From Chrysomallon squamiferum (lineage: Eukaryota > Mollusca > Gastropoda > Neomphalida > Peltospiridae), in the NCBI GenBank assembly GCA_012295275.1, contig CM022665.1, positions 9,141,476-9,205,475 on the forward strand: a DNA stretch of 64,000 bases. Direction: 5' to 3'. The notes under the pieces are model-generated. The model was not told where the DNA came from. It saw only the letters and a program-made list of their open reading frames with translations, and made no database searches. Positions 61,825-64,000 of the stretch are shown piece after piece. Both the position numbers and the translations under genes were made by a program. How positions within the stretch are numbered: position 1 is the first letter of the stretch; every line of letters starts with the position of its first letter.

Positions 61825-62995
61825 TATAAATCCCAGTAATAAATCATCACAATATCATGGATTAAAAAAAAAAAAAAAAAGAATGAAAGAAAAAAAGACA
61901 CCATCCATACCAAGCACATCAGCATGTAATTCTCTTGCACTGTAAGTTTCTAATACATTAAATGATGCAATATCATAATGGGAATGAAATAAACCAGTTT
62001 ATATTTTCACATTATTATTGCTAGAAATAGTATTTTCAAGACAATATACCTGTTTTAATGTAACTTATCTTCCAGTAGATAAATCATTTCAGTTAAGTTT
62101 AATACTGACTTGTTTTGAATGATTTTGTTTTTGTATAATTTTCACTTATCTAGTAGTGAATGTTACTCATTCATCACCCTGCAGTTATTTTTAACAAAAT
62201 AAGCATTTTTTTAAATTATACTTTTTTATGACATTAAATTTATGATTATTAAAATAGCCAGTTTATTATTATTATACCCAAGTTTTATTTTCACTTGAAC
62301 ATTTTTTTAAAATTTAAGAACGATTTTTAATGCAATAAATTTTTGTAAAATGGTGTCCATTAAGATATGTAAAGAGGCCTACTTTCAACCAAATGTAATA
62401 TGAATGAAATAATGTGGGGATTACTGAAACTTCCATCACAAATATAAAGATTACAGTTTTGTAGGTTTCTTAACAATTGAAGCTAACTGGATTGAGGCAA
62501 AATCACTAATTTATCTTTTCTGTCAAACTAATCCCCAAAATGCACTATAACAACAATTAAGATAATGTTAAGGAACCTTTAAAACATTTGTTTTTGGAAA
62601 ATTTTTATTTCTTCAGCTGATGGAGACAATTACAAGGACACCTAACTGTTATTTTTATGTGTTAAAAGATTTAGAATGGCTTCCATACAAACACACACAC
62701 ACACACACATACACACACTTGTGTAATACTGATGTCCAGTGTAATCTCCACATTTTTTTTTTTTGTTGTTGTTGCTGCTGGTTGTTACTTCATCTGCATA
62801 AAACTGATTCCATATAGCTATCACTGAAATACGTTATCACTCTGCATTTAATTATATATTTTATTTTTTAGTCTTGTTGCTTGTCATTAAAAATGTTAAT
62901 TGAAGTACATTTTATTGGAATTTCTTCATTTTCTTTTCTCATAGCTTTCATTTCATGCTCTTTAATTGTTAAAACATGGAATATACTGTTTCATC

Positions 62996-63026
<31 letters not shown>

Positions 63027-64000
63027 TTTTTTCCAGTATCAAACAAATTTATGATACCCTCTTTAATTAATGACTAGCTATGATACAAGTTTGAAACAAT
63101 GTATGGCCTCTCATTAATGTAAGTATTATTAAGGCAACAGGGACAACTTTTCAAACTTTAGAACAGGGTACATTTCAGAAGAAATAACACCCAAACATAT
63201 TTTGAAAGCACCATCTCATAGTGCTTATTTTGATTGAACACTGTCTTTGAAATCAGGATGTTTTAGCCAGGGTGTGTTTTGAAAGGGGGACATTTTCACT
63301 GATAATCTTTAAAGCTGTGCATGGAATCGTAACATTCTTTTAAATATTTTAATCATTCTATATTGTTATTCATGTTCATGGCAGCATGTGTGATTGTGTA
63401 TTTCAATTCAGTGTTTGAGAATGAGAAAACTTTCATTGAATCAATAAATAAATAACACCAACAGACGTAATTAATAATACTGTATTGTTTTAATTTAAGA
63501 ACTTGTCAATTAATTTTTCATACTCCAACTAATTTCAGTATGGGTTTTGTTCTCAACACTGAATGAGTAACTGGCAAACACCTGTTAAAAAATTTCTAAC
63601 ATCACAAGATTGTTTTTGTCTATTGATTTATAGGCAATCGGACATTAAGGATTTGGTAATCTCCTAATTTATAATTTTATATCCACTTCCTATAAATAGG
63701 ATTATGTTTTTGATAACCAGTTATAGGACAATCGATTAAATTGGGGTGATCGGTCATGTTTCAGACTACAAATGTAACCAACTTAATAAGCTATTGGCAC
63801 CCAACATCCATGATCAATAGTTATAGTTCTTTTAAATAATAATTTCTCCTAACAGGTCAACTGAATACTCTTTATTAAATGAAAAACACATATGCAATTT
63901 CTTGCTTCAAAATACATTAAATAACTTTTTTATGTAGCTTGTTCACATACTGACACTTTAGTTATATGGTGGATCTTCTAAAGAATTTTTCTTTTTTAAT
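61401..64000. other. Upstream flank of the myosin gene
   Basis: AT-rich sequence without a convincing gene. Simple repeats: A27 at 61794-61820, A-run 61864-61880, CA tract 62692-62718, T23 at 62996-63018. No exon, RNA gene or neighbouring gene start found up to the window end. Confidence 0.6.

Noticed and set aside
63590-63790. Possible transposon-like sequence with ATCGG/ATCGATT motifs near the window end
   Set aside because: No inverted ends, target duplication or family resemblance that I could defend.

Overview
The window holds one large, intron-rich animal gene on the minus strand. It runs from a start codon at 61117 to a stop codon at 3675, so essentially the whole gene is inside the window. 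I rebuilt 43 coding exons from consensus splice sites (AG before, GT after, on the minus strand). The joined frame stays open for 6,744 nt including the stop, about 2,247 residues, and every junction agrees in phase. The product is an unconventional MyTH4-FERM myosin. In order it has a motor with intact P-loop, switch I and switch II, three IQ motifs, a short charged coiled coil, an acidic linker, a proline-rich linker, MyTH4-FERM, and a second MyTH4-FERM. It has no SH3 domain between the tandems, no PH domains, and almost no sequence ahead of the motor. From family knowledge this architecture fits class XXII better than VII, X or XV, but only a motor phylogeny would settle that.

Organism: the sequence is very AT-rich and full of microsatellites. 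Introns range from about 240 bp to 8.7 kb, and there are tRNA-derived SINE remnants, one with a body motif I associate with molluscan SINEs. A lophotrochozoan, probably a mollusc, is my best guess, with moderate to low confidence.

Layout, left to right on the plus strand: 1-3600 is downstream flank with a 45-bp minisatellite and a possible terminal exon or pseudogene of a second minus-strand gene (631-870). 3675-11292 encodes MyTH4-2 and FERM-2 plus the linker. 11542-16738 encodes FERM-1 and most of MyTH4-1. 21464-22703 encodes the proline-rich linker and the start of MyTH4-1. 31378-36786 encodes the acidic linker, coiled coil and IQ motifs. 37883-61117 encodes the motor. The large introns (1, 2, 6, 17, 18, 20) carry the repeats. 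61118-64000 is the putative promoter and upstream flank, with no second gene seen.

Two candidate cassette exons (15 nt at 34168-34182, 30 nt at 26168-26197) keep the frame and sit in the neck/linker. They could tune the spacing between motor and tail. Introns also hold a hAT-like MITE with an 8-bp target duplication, a mariner-type MITE with matching ends, and a pogo/Tigger-like element. I see no bacterial-type system, CRISPR array, rRNA or intact tRNA gene.
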